From Fimbriimonadales bacterium (GTDB lineage: Bacteria > Armatimonadota > Fimbriimonadia > Fimbriimonadales > ATM1): a DNA stretch of 8,292 bases. The notes beneath the pieces were generated by a model that worked only from the letters and a program-made list of their open reading frames with translations, searched no databases and was not told the origin of the DNA. Made by a program: the position numbers and the translations under genes. The first letter of the stretch is position 1. Each line of letters starts with the position of its first letter. Below, piece after piece: positions 1 through 6,489 of the stretch. The stretch is taken from the NCBI GenBank assembly GCA_025922995.1, contig JAICGT010000038.1, positions 1 to 8,292 of the forward strand. The letters run 5' to 3'.

Positions 1-550
1 CGAAAGTCGTTTTGTTGAGCAGCACGCCAAAAATGATAAACAAGCCGAACATCATCCATATCGGTGATTGGATTCCGAGCGGCGTAGCGAGGCCGATGTT
101 TAGAAAGTCTGGATCGGAGACCCCGATAGAAGAGCCTTTTGAAACGAGAAGCCCCGCACCGCGTACGATTTGCATCGTCGCCAGTGTAGTGATGAGCGCA
201 TTGATGCCTATCTTCGCGATAACAAAGCCATTTGCGAGGCCTATGAGCGCACCTGCTCCGAGGGCGGCTGTGATTCCAATCGGCAAATTCTGCAGGTCTC
301 GAATGCAAACGGCGACAATCACGCCGGCGAGCGCAACGGTCGAGCCGACGGAAAGGTCGAAGTCACCACCGGCTAAGCAAAAAAGCATAGTGCAGGAAAT
401 CATCCCGACCGTCGTGACTGAAAGAAGCAACCCTAGAATATTTATTTTTGATGTGAAATTCGGAACGAAGTACGCAGCCGCCAGTACCAACGCAAGGAAG
501 ATGAGCAGAACGCCGGTTTTTTCCCAGAGAACGCCGAACTTTTGCAGCAT
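1..550 (-). CDS. araH: L-arabinose ABC transporter permease AraH (partial, C-terminus beyond window)
   Basis: This is the inner-membrane permease that forms the channel of the arabinose importer and works with AraG and AraF. The first 183 codons are present and the rest lies left of base 1. The ATG directly follows the araG stop (TAA then ATG, no gap), which fixes the start and implies translational coupling. Visible features are an N-terminal membrane segment (about residues 13-29), the family motif GGDFDLSVGS at 61-70, alternating hydrophobic helices, and INALITTLATMQIVRG at 116-131. From memory these match E. coli AraH more closely than RbsC or MglC, and the flanking araG and araF support arabinose. 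The frame is open to the window edge with no break. The family is certain; the substrate rests mainly on AraF and AraG. Confidence 0.93.
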   Translation of the reverse strand, partial: MLQKFGVLWEKTGVLLIFLALVLAAAYFVPNFTSKINILGLLLSVTTVGMISCTMLFCLAGGDFDLSVGSTVALAGVIVAVCIRDLQNLPIGITAALGAGALIGLANGFVIAKIGINALITTLATMQIVRGAGLLVSKGSSIGVSDPDFLNIGLATPLGIQSPIWMMFGLFIIFGVLLNKTTF

Positions 551-2047
551 TTAAAAATCCGCCTCCGTAGATGGTGGCAGTGCAAGCCGAATAATGTTGT
601 CTTGTTCGGCTTCGGAACGGGGAACATCGCCGACGAGCCTGCCCTCGCGCATCACGAGAATGCGATCGCAAACTCCAAGCACTTCAGGCAGTTCGCTCGA
701 CGCCATGAGAACGGCGACTCCGCTTTCTGCGAGACCATAAATGATGTCGTAGATCTCGCGCTTTGCCCCGACATCGATGCCTCGTGTCGGCTCGTCGAGC
801 ATGAGAACGCGCACGTTCTCGCTTAGCCAACGCCCTAGAATTACTTTTTGCTGATTGCCGCCGGAGAGCAGACCGATCGGCTGCTCGAGAGTCGGAGTCC
901 GGATTGACAAACGGTCTACTTGCGTCCGTGCATTTTGCTTTTCGCGCTTGTCGTCGATCCAAAATCCCAGCTTGGAGAGCCTGCGTCGGCACGAAATGTT
1001 GACGTTGTCGCTAACCGATCTAAGGGGGAAGATACCGTCGCTTTTTCTGTCTTCCGGGCAGAGCATCAGGCCACTATTGATCGATTCTGAAGGCGACCCG
1101 TTTAGCGATCTGCCGTTGACGCTCACCATGCCCTTGCGAGGCGCTGCGCCATAGATCGCTCGTAACAACTCTGTTCTTCCCGCACCGGCAAGGCCGAAGA
1201 GGCCGACAATTTCGCCCTCCCTAATCTGCAAGTCGATTTGCTCGGCGAGTGCTTGCGTAGCCAGAGCGGAGACTTCCAAAGCCGCATTGCCGTAGTTCCT
1301 CGGCCGATATCCGTAAATGTCGTTCAGGCTCCGGCCGACCATACGGCTTACCAGGTCGTTTTCTGTAATATTCTCCGGCGTATCGAAGGTTGCAACTTGT
1401 TTTCCGTCTCTCAAGATCGTAACCGCATCACAGACTGAAAAAACTTCCGACATGCGGTGCGTCACGTAGAGGATCACTCTTCCTTGCTGTTTCAGACCTG
1501 CAATTAGCTCGAATAGATGCTCGACTTCGCGGGCGCTAAGGCTGCTGGTCGGTTCGTCGAACGCGATGACTTTGGCGTCATGCGAGAGAGCTTTTGCGAT
1601 TTCGACAATCTGGCGCAGCGCTATCGGGAGCCTACCGACTTTCGCCCATGGGTCGATATTCACGCCGAGTGCGCCTAATTGCCTTCTTGCCCTCTCCGCG
1701 AGGCGCTTTTTGTCGACCAAGCCTGCGCGCTGCGGCAGGTGTCCTAAGAAGATATTCTCCGCCACCGACATCTCGGGCACCAGGTGCAGCTCCTGATAAA
1801 TAACCGCGACACCGGCATTGATCGCACCGTATGGGGACTTGTAGATGGTGGGTTCTCCACCGAGGTTTACATGCCCGGCATCCTGTCGATAAACTCCGCT
1901 GAGGATTTTTAGCAGCGTGCTCTTGCCTGCGCCGTTTTCGCCACAAATCGCGTGCACGCTACCTTCGCCGACGCCGAAACTGACGTCGTCAAGCGCACGA
2001 ACGCCTGGAAAACTCTTACTTAGAGAATCGAACTCGAGGTAGGCCAC
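551..2047 (-). CDS. araG: L-arabinose ABC transporter ATP-binding protein AraG
   Basis: This cytoplasmic double ATPase powers arabinose uptake. Its 498 residues are typical for the carbohydrate-uptake-2 (RbsA/MglA/AraG) family. NBD1 has Walker A GENGAGKST (36-44), Q-loop Q85, Walker B ending FDEPTSSLSARE (163-174) and H-loop H197. NBD2 has the family's degenerate P-loop GLAGAGRT (285-292, Arg for Lys), an intact LSGGNQQK signature (394-401) and MLDEPTRGIDVGAK (416-429). Stretches such as YQELHLVPEM and MLCPEDRK are characteristic of AraG. One oddity is the NBD1 signature, LPIAL (140-144), where relatives have LSxGQ or LSxAQ. The start is GTG, 4 nt after the araF stop. No strong Shine-Dalgarno sits at normal distance, so it probably depends on re-initiation after araF. 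Its stop abuts the araH ATG. Confidence 0.96.
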   Translation of the reverse strand: MAYLEFDSLSKSFPGVRALDDVSFGVGEGSVHAICGENGAGKSTLLKILSGVYRQDAGHVNLGGEPTIYKSPYGAINAGVAVIYQELHLVPEMSVAENIFLGHLPQRAGLVDKKRLAERARRQLGALGVNIDPWAKVGRLPIALRQIVEIAKALSHDAKVIAFDEPTSSLSAREVEHLFELIAGLKQQGRVILYVTHRMSEVFSVCDAVTILRDGKQVATFDTPENITENDLVSRMVGRSLNDIYGYRPRNYGNAALEVSALATQALAEQIDLQIREGEIVGLFGLAGAGRTELLRAIYGAAPRKGMVSVNGRSLNGSPSESINSGLMLCPEDRKSDGIFPLRSVSDNVNISCRRRLSKLGFWIDDKREKQNARTQVDRLSIRTPTLEQPIGLLSGGNQQKVILGRWLSENVRVLMLDEPTRGIDVGAKREIYDIIYGLAESGVAVLMASSELPEVLGVCDRILVMREGRLVGDVPRSEAEQDNIIRLALPPSTEADF

Positions 2048-2051
2048 TGAG

Positions 2052-3047
2052 TTACAGCAAGCCCTCTTCCTTCATTTTCTCTTCGTAGTCTTTACGCGTG
2101 ATCAATATGCCTGAAGTCCATGTCTCCTTCGGCGGCTCGGTGCCGTTTTTGATCCACTCGTACATCGTTTTACACGTGTCATAGCCGTGTTTTCGTGGGC
2201 TCAGCAGAATTGACCCGAAGAATCCGGTCGGCTGCGGTTTCTTGAAGTCATCGACCCCGCTCGTTCCGTTAATCCCAACGCCGATGACATTGGCTGCCGA
2301 GATGTTTCGTCCTTCCGTGGCACGGACAACTCCCAACACTCCGTCGTCGTTGCTGCTGAATGCAACCCATTTCTTGATATCGCCATGTTGGGTTAGCGTG
2401 ATATTCGCTGCGTCCAACGCGCCGGGAATGTCTTGTGTCTTCCAGGGCGACTTGAAGACGTGGCCCGGGTCGAATCCATTGGCAACAAGAACCTCGGTGG
2501 CGCCATCGATGCGCTGCCGTGCTGTTTCTAGCTCTTCGAAATTAACGGCTATCGCCCCAACTTCTGCGAAGTTCCAATTCCTAGCTTTCATTTCGTCGAC
2601 AATTGCTTGACCGACCATTTTGCCAATTTCGTAGGCACTAATTCCCAGGTGCGGTACTTCGGTTAACGGCTCGTCGTCGGCATTGACCAACCTGTCGTCG
2701 ACGCTCATTAGTTTGAGGTTGACTGCCTTGCATTTCGCAACTATTGCCGGACCGAGCTTTACGTCGGGGCTGCAGATAATGACCCCTTGCGCGCCCTGGG
2801 CAGCCAAGTTGTCCAGTGCTGAAAGTACTTTTTCTCCGTCCGGCGTGGGGATTTTGATCAGGTCGAACCCGAAGTCTTTCGCGGCGTCATCTGCAAACTT
2901 CCACTCCTGTTGAAACCAGACTTCGGTCGCCGATTTGACTAGGAAACCTATCTTCGGCTTGTCACCCCCGCTCGAGGCGACTTCGCCACCGCCACAACCT
3001 GACAGAGCCATAGCGCCTGCCGTCAATACGATCAGAAATTTGTTCAT
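2052..3047 (-). CDS. araF: L-arabinose-binding lipoprotein AraF
   Basis: This is the extracytoplasmic sugar receptor of the arabinose importer, a two-lobed periplasmic-binding-protein fold of 331 residues. I chose the ATG giving MNKFLIVL because GAGG lies 7 nt upstream; an in-frame ATG six codons earlier lacks this. A type II signal peptide ends in the lipobox LSGC, with Cys18 as the predicted lipidated residue, followed by a Gly/Ser-rich tether. Residues equivalent to the pocket of E. coli arabinose-binding protein are in place with a constant offset of 28: K38, E42, W44, D117, D118, R179, N233 and N260. Met204 of E. coli is serine here (S232). E. coli AraF is soluble, so lipidation is a difference. 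It is the first gene of the araFGH unit and should be the most abundant product. The pocket supports L-arabinose, with galactose-type sugars possible. Confidence 0.95.
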   Translation of the reverse strand: MNKFLIVLTAGAMALSGCGGGEVASSGGDKPKIGFLVKSATEVWFQQEWKFADDAAKDFGFDLIKIPTPDGEKVLSALDNLAAQGAQGVIICSPDVKLGPAIVAKCKAVNLKLMSVDDRLVNADDEPLTEVPHLGISAYEIGKMVGQAIVDEMKARNWNFAEVGAIAVNFEELETARQRIDGATEVLVANGFDPGHVFKSPWKTQDIPGALDAANITLTQHGDIKKWVAFSSNDDGVLGVVRATEGRNISAANVIGVGINGTSGVDDFKKPQPTGFFGSILLSPRKHGYDTCKTMYEWIKNGTEPPKETWTSGILITRKDYEEKMKEEGLL

Positions 3048-3056
3048 CGGATACCT

Positions 3057-3083
3057 CGCAGCCATTTTGCCGAATCCGCTGCG
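3057..3083 (-). promoter_or_regulatory. short hairpin just upstream of the araF ribosome-binding site
   Basis: The 38-nt gap between the polyprenyl synthase stop and the araF ATG contains a perfect 6-bp inverted repeat. CGCAGC and GCTGCG are separated by 15 nt, and the downstream arm touches the araF Shine-Dalgarno GAGG. No U-tract follows, so it is not a standard terminator. It could be a weak structure affecting araF translation or an mRNA end, or it could be chance. Confidence 0.25.
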
Positions 3084-3085
3084 GC

Positions 3086-4093
3086 CTATGCTTCACGGGC
3101 GACCATGAGGTCCGCAACGCGGGTCAGCAGTTCGGCAATTGGCGCCCTCGGCACGACGCTGAGAGCGCTCTTTGCCCGTTCGATGTAAGCTGCTGCGTCG
3201 CGTTCGGTTAGCTCGTACGACTTCCTTTCGGACATCCAGGTGGAGATGAGGTCTAAATCCGCTTCGGCCACGCCGTTTCCGAATTTGCTTTTCACGTACT
3301 CGCTCTCTTCGTGGGTAAGCGAGCCACGCAGATGGATGAGCGGCATCGTCGCGCAACCTTCCCTAAAGTCGGTCGCCCGTGGCTTGCCGGTCGTTTGCGG
3401 CGAGCCTCGGAAATCGAGTAGGTCGTCTGCGATCTGGAAGCCCATTCCCACGTCTTCGCCGTACCTCTCCATGCCATCGCAGAGCTCGTCGCTTCCGCCG
3501 GCAACTATCGCCCCGGCTTTGCAGCACGCTCCAAGGAAGGTAGCTGTCTTTTTTCGCAGAATTTCGAGATGGCGGCTTCTGTCCAAGTCGAAGACACCGC
3601 GCGCTTCAACCTCCATGACCTCGCCCGTGGCCATCTCGACCACGGCTTTGCTGATCAATCGGATAATCGCAAGGTCGCCGTCGGTCGCCAAAACCTCCAT
3701 AGCCCGGGCAAGCAGGACGTCTCCGGTTAGGATTCCCGCGGTGTTGCCGAAGACGTCGCACGCCGTCCGCCTTCCCCGGCGTGTGTCGGCGCCGTCGATG
3801 ACGTCGTCGTGGATCAACGTCGCCATGTGGATCATTTCCACGCATGCGCCGAGCGCTGCCACGCGGTTGGCATCGTATTCGGGCCCGGTGGCTCGTGCCC
3901 CAAGAGACACGAACAACGGCCGAATCCGCTTACCTCCGGCGTCGCTGACGTGGGTCCCGACGGAGCTAACCAGATCACAGTCTGAGCGTAGCGCCTCCTT
4001 CAGAACCGATTCGGCCCGGACCGAGTCCTCGGCCAACTCAGCGGCCAGGCTGCCGGCTATTTCACGCGCCGCATCGAGGTAGCCCGTGCTCAA
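3086..4093 (-). CDS. trans-polyprenyl diphosphate synthase (long-chain, menaquinone side chain)
   Basis: The enzyme extends allylic diphosphates with isopentenyl diphosphate to make a long all-trans prenyl chain in the cytoplasm, most likely for menaquinone. Domain features, numbered from the TTG at 4093, are GGKRIRP (53-59), the first Asp-rich motif DDVID (96-100) followed by RRGR, and the second motif DDLLD (223-227). Ala91, five residues before the first motif, is small as in IspB/HepT-type long-chain enzymes. The 335 residues are close to family size. The conserved block after the second motif reads EGCAT where most relatives have EGKxT. TTG at 4093 overlaps the ubiE TGA (TTGA) and is preceded by GGGGAAGGG; a TTG at 4114 would add seven residues. 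Pairing with ubiE points to quinone synthesis. The exact chain length cannot be read, so hepT, hepS, ispB and similar names are all possible. Confidence 0.93.
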   Translation of the reverse strand: MSTGYLDAAREIAGSLAAELAEDSVRAESVLKEALRSDCDLVSSVGTHVSDAGGKRIRPLFVSLGARATGPEYDANRVAALGACVEMIHMATLIHDDVIDGADTRRGRRTACDVFGNTAGILTGDVLLARAMEVLATDGDLAIIRLISKAVVEMATGEVMEVEARGVFDLDRSRHLEILRKKTATFLGACCKAGAIVAGGSDELCDGMERYGEDVGMGFQIADDLLDFRGSPQTTGKPRATDFREGCATMPLIHLRGSLTHEESEYVKSKFGNGVAEADLDLISTWMSERKSYELTERDAAAYIERAKSALSVVPRAPIAELLTRVADLMVAREA

Positions 4094-4839
4094 ACCCTTC
4101 CCCAATGAATGCAAATGTTCCCGAAAAGCATGTCTTTGTAAGTCGCCTCCTTGAAGCCAACCTTGCGCATGAGTGCAAGCTGTTCGTCGCGAGACGCGAA
4201 CTTTTCCGTGGATTGGGGCAAGTACTTGTAGGCGTCGCGCCTTTTGAACAGAGTGCCGAGCGCGGGTGCCAGCACCGAAAAAACAAGCCGAGATGAGCCG
4301 CGCACGATCGGGTTCTTCGGCTTCGCCATGTCGACCGAAACGAAGCGCCCACCAGGCTTTAGGACCCTGCGAATCTCAGCTAGCGCGCCCTCGAGATCGG
4401 CGACGTTTCGCAGCCCCCAGCCGACCGTCACCGCGTCGAACGCGGCGGACGCGAGCGGCAGAGCGCAGGCATCGCCGGTCCCAAGCGTCATCGGCACCGC
4501 TTTACACTTCCCTACTTCGAGCATGGGCAGGCTAAAGTCGATGCCCACGACTTTCGATGAGTCACCAACCGCCTTCCGAATCGGCCAGGCGAAATCTCCT
4601 GTGCCGCAGCAGACGTCCGCGACTGATTCGCCAGGCGAAAGCCGCAGCAGGCGAACAGCTTCTGCGCGCCATCGGTGGTGGAGCCTGAGGCTCATCGCCG
4701 AGTTCAGGAGGTCATAGCGGGCGGCGATGCTGCCGAACAGAGCCTGAACCGCTTGGCGCCTCTCCGCGCCGGCGGCCTGCCAGGCATGCTCGGTTTCCGC
4801 TCGTTCCACTTCGCTATGTTTATACCCGCGAACTTTCAA
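4090..4839 (-). CDS. ubiE: demethylmenaquinone methyltransferase UbiE/MenG
   Basis: This SAM-dependent C-methyltransferase performs the final methylation of menaquinone, or the C-methylation step of ubiquinone. UbiE signature 1 is clear: YDLLNSAMSLRLHHRW at 42-57. The SAM-binding motif is VADVCCGTGD at 73-82. The second signature region, RRVLKPGGRFVSVDMAKP, is close to the pattern but ends DMA where the usual form is E-x-S. The C-terminus (FGNICIHWGRV) matches the family ending. The start is uncertain. The longest frame begins with TTG at 4839, but there is no Shine-Dalgarno before it, and a GTG at 4809 would still leave a complete domain. The gene is first of a pair with the prenyl synthase and is divergent from the thioredoxin-like gene. 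No other quinone genes are present, so MenG is inferred from the partner. Confidence 0.94.
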   Translation of the reverse strand: MKVRGYKHSEVERAETEHAWQAAGAERRQAVQALFGSIAARYDLLNSAMSLRLHHRWRAEAVRLLRLSPGESVADVCCGTGDFAWPIRKAVGDSSKVVGIDFSLPMLEVGKCKAVPMTLGTGDACALPLASAAFDAVTVGWGLRNVADLEGALAEIRRVLKPGGRFVSVDMAKPKNPIVRGSSRLVFSVLAPALGTLFKRRDAYKYLPQSTEKFASRDEQLALMRKVGFKEATYKDMLFGNICIHWGRV

Positions 4840-4901
4840 CTTTTTCTGAAAACACGTAACCCCAGCGTCACGATTGCCGTTCCTTAAGGCGGAGATAGAT
4901 C
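4840..4901. promoter_or_regulatory. divergent intergenic region between ubiE and the thioredoxin-like gene
   Basis: These 62 bp must hold, or lie next to, the start signals of two divergent genes. For the plus-strand gene the ribosome site is clear: GGAG at 4891-4894, 7 nt before the ATG. I see no good -35/-10 pair on either strand here. The best minus-strand -10-like hexamer is TATAAA at 4824-4819, inside the annotated 5' end of ubiE and 9 nt before the alternative GTG start. Confidence 0.4.
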
Positions 4902-5390
4902 ATGGTCGCAACATTGTTAGCCGCCGTCGCGATGGTTCAGGCCGACGGCTTGGCAGTTGGTGAGCGTGCCGAGTTCGAAGCAAAAACGATCGCGGGCGCC
5001 TTGGTGGTGTCGTCTACGCTGACCGCAAAACCGACGGTATTGGTACTCTGGGGTCCATGGTCGAGCGGATCGGCGCGGACTCTGGTCGATTTGACTCGCC
5101 TGGCGAAGGCCGATAACCGCGCGAGGTTCGTAGCTCTCGCTTCTTGGGACGAGCCCGAAAACGTTCGGGCATTCCTGGCAACGGTCTCGGGCGTCGACCT
5201 CGAGGTTTGGACGGACCCCGCGATGAAGGATGCCTCGGCTTCGATTGCCGTTCGGATCTTCAAGACCCGGCGTTTCCCTTCCGTCTTTGTTCTCGACCGG
5301 AGCCAGCGGGTGGTCGGGTCGTTCGTGGGCTACAAGGCTTCCGACGACATCGGCGGGCTCGTCACAAAGGCTATCGGCCGAGAGGGTTAA
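4902..5390 (+). CDS. thioredoxin-fold (TlpA/ResA-like) protein lacking the CxxC cysteines
   Basis: This 162-residue protein has the layout of a TlpA/ResA-type thioredoxin domain: a hydrophobic strand VLVLW, then the W-x-x-W-C-x-x-C region, later a cis-proline segment and a DR turn (FPSVFVLDR, 125-133). The active-site region reads WGPWSSGS (50-57), so both cysteines (54 and 57) are serine, and the whole protein has no cysteine at all. It cannot do thiol-disulfide exchange and may bind a partner or act as a structural module. The N-terminus (MVATLLAAVAMVQA) is hydrophobic and could be a short signal peptide cut after A14, though it lacks the usual positive charge. The start is well supported: ATG with GGAG 7 nt upstream. 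It stands alone between minus-strand genes, divergent from ubiE, and its last 20 bp overlap the convergent peptidase gene. No specific function can be named. Confidence 0.8.
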   Translation: MVATLLAAVAMVQADGLAVGERAEFEAKTIAGALVVSSTLTAKPTVLVLWGPWSSGSARTLVDLTRLAKADNRARFVALASWDEPENVRAFLATVSGVDLEVWTDPAMKDASASIAVRIFKTRRFPSVFVLDRSQRVVGSFVGYKASDDIGGLVTKAIGREG

Positions 5391-6489
5391 CGGGCGTACC
5401 GTTGATTCGCACTTCCCAATGGAGGTGCGGACCGGTCGACATTCCTGTCGAGCCGACTGCAGCGATTTTGTCGCCTGCGCTTACCTTGCGGCCGGTCCCA
5501 ACGAACAGCGCCGAGCAGTGGCCGTAGAGGGTCGCGGTTCCGCCGCCGTGGTCGATAATAATGCAGTTACCGTATCCGCCGCGCCAGCCCGCAAAAATGA
5601 CTTCGCCGTCGCCTGCTGCGTGAATTGCAGTTCCGGTCGGCGCAGCGATGTCGACACCGGTGTGCATTTTCGTGCGCTTCAAAATCGGGTGATACCTGCC
5701 ACCGAAATTGCTGGAAACTCGACCGGCTACCGGAATTCTAAATCGTCCGGCATATTTTGGTACAGACGACGCGCGCCGCGTTCCGTAGTATCGCCTCAAT
5801 TCTGCTTCGATCAAAGCGCTTTCGCGCTCGAGCTGGTCGAGCTCTGATTGCGCTTTCGCTTTCTCTGCGCTGAGTTCGCCCAATACCTGACGCTTGAATG
5901 CCTTTCTCTGCTCAAGGACAGCACGTGCTCGAACTTGCTTCGCCTTTAATTCGGTGATGCGCGCGACGAGTTCGTCCTTTTCTTTCTTCTTGGCCGTAAC
6001 CGCTTCTCGATACCGCTTAAGGTCTTCGACCAAAACTTTATCTTGTTCGGCAAGTTTTTGTAAAACGAAAGACTGCTCCTCTCCTCTCGTGAAAGATTCG
6101 GCATCCAAATAAGAAGCGACCGGGCTCCGCTCGCCCTGCATATAAAGGACACGCATACGCGACGCGATCTGCTCGCGAGTGCCTTCGAGTTTTTCAGTAG
6201 CGCGTACCAATTCTTCGGCAACACGTTTCTGCGACACTTTTGCCTCGCCGAGTCGATCGTCGGTAGCACGCAGATCCGCCTTGGCATCCGCGAGCAGAGC
6301 GTCGGCTTTACTGATGTCGGTAACGACATACGCGATATCGCGCTTGGTCTCGCGAATTTCCTTACGCAAATTATTCGCACGCGACTGCACACTGCTTTGC
6401 TTGCGCTTCAATTCAGTCTTGGACGGCTTCTGGGCGACCGCAATGCAAGCGACCAGAATCGCTAAGACGATGATCAGTTTCTCCCTCAT
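5371..6489 (-). CDS. coiled-coil murein hydrolase with M23 (LytM) peptidase domain, FtsEX partner
   Basis: This exported protein is predicted to cut peptidoglycan cross-links under FtsEX control, like EnvC or PcsB in layout. Residues 1-20 form a signal sequence. It contains a possible lipobox LVAC (C15) and also an AVA-Q type I site (19/20), so soluble versus lipoprotein is undecided. Residues about 22-110 and 135-235 are heptad-like, Lys/Glu-rich coiled coil. Between them lies RMRVLYMQG at 111-119, resembling the conserved hinge region of PcsB/EnvC proteins. The M23 domain spans about 250-372, with zinc ligands H276, D280 (HTGVD) and H357, and catalytic H324 (YGH) and H355 (HLH). All are intact, unlike EnvC. 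The 372-residue length is usual. Its ATG overlaps the ftsX TGA (ATGA), and its 3' end overlaps the convergent thioredoxin-like gene. Confidence 0.93.
   Translation of the reverse strand: MREKLIIVLAILVACIAVAQKPSKTELKRKQSSVQSRANNLRKEIRETKRDIAYVVTDISKADALLADAKADLRATDDRLGEAKVSQKRVAEELVRATEKLEGTREQIASRMRVLYMQGERSPVASYLDAESFTRGEEQSFVLQKLAEQDKVLVEDLKRYREAVTAKKKEKDELVARITELKAKQVRARAVLEQRKAFKRQVLGELSAEKAKAQSELDQLERESALIEAELRRYYGTRRASSVPKYAGRFRIPVAGRVSSNFGGRYHPILKRTKMHTGVDIAAPTGTAIHAAGDGEVIFAGWRGGYGNCIIIDHGGGTATLYGHCSALFVGTGRKVSAGDKIAAVGSTGMSTGPHLHWEVRINGTPVNPLGR

Noticed and set aside
12..554. Long plus-strand open frame of 180 codons opposite araH
   Set aside because: It is the antisense shadow of araH; the minus-strand frame encodes a clear permease with family motifs, while this translation is rich in Pro/Ser/Thr with no domain.
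1..3047. Lower GC of the arabinose genes compared with the quinone genes, as a sign of transfer
   Set aside because: The coiled-coil part of the hydrolase gene is just as AT-rich, so composition varies within native genes; there are no mobile-element remnants or flanking repeats.
3240..4082. Plus-strand open frame of 280 codons opposite the prenyl synthase
   Set aside because: The sense strand encodes both Asp-rich motifs of a prenyl synthase. The opposite translation is low-complexity Ser/Arg/Pro-rich, typical of a GC-rich shadow.
4834..4839. TTGAAA as a -35 box for ubiE
   Set aside because: It is only 9 bp from the TATAAA, far too close, and a -10 at 16-18 bp spacing is not present.
5389..5403. 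AACGG/CCGTT hairpin directly at the thioredoxin-like stop codon, a possible terminator
   Set aside because: The stem is only 5 bp with no T-tract, and the bases encode a conserved part of the M23 C-terminus.
5230..5847. Plus-strand open frame of 205 codons running from the thioredoxin-like gene into the hydrolase gene
   Set aside because: It starts out of frame inside one real gene and continues antisense to another, with no start signal or recognisable domain.
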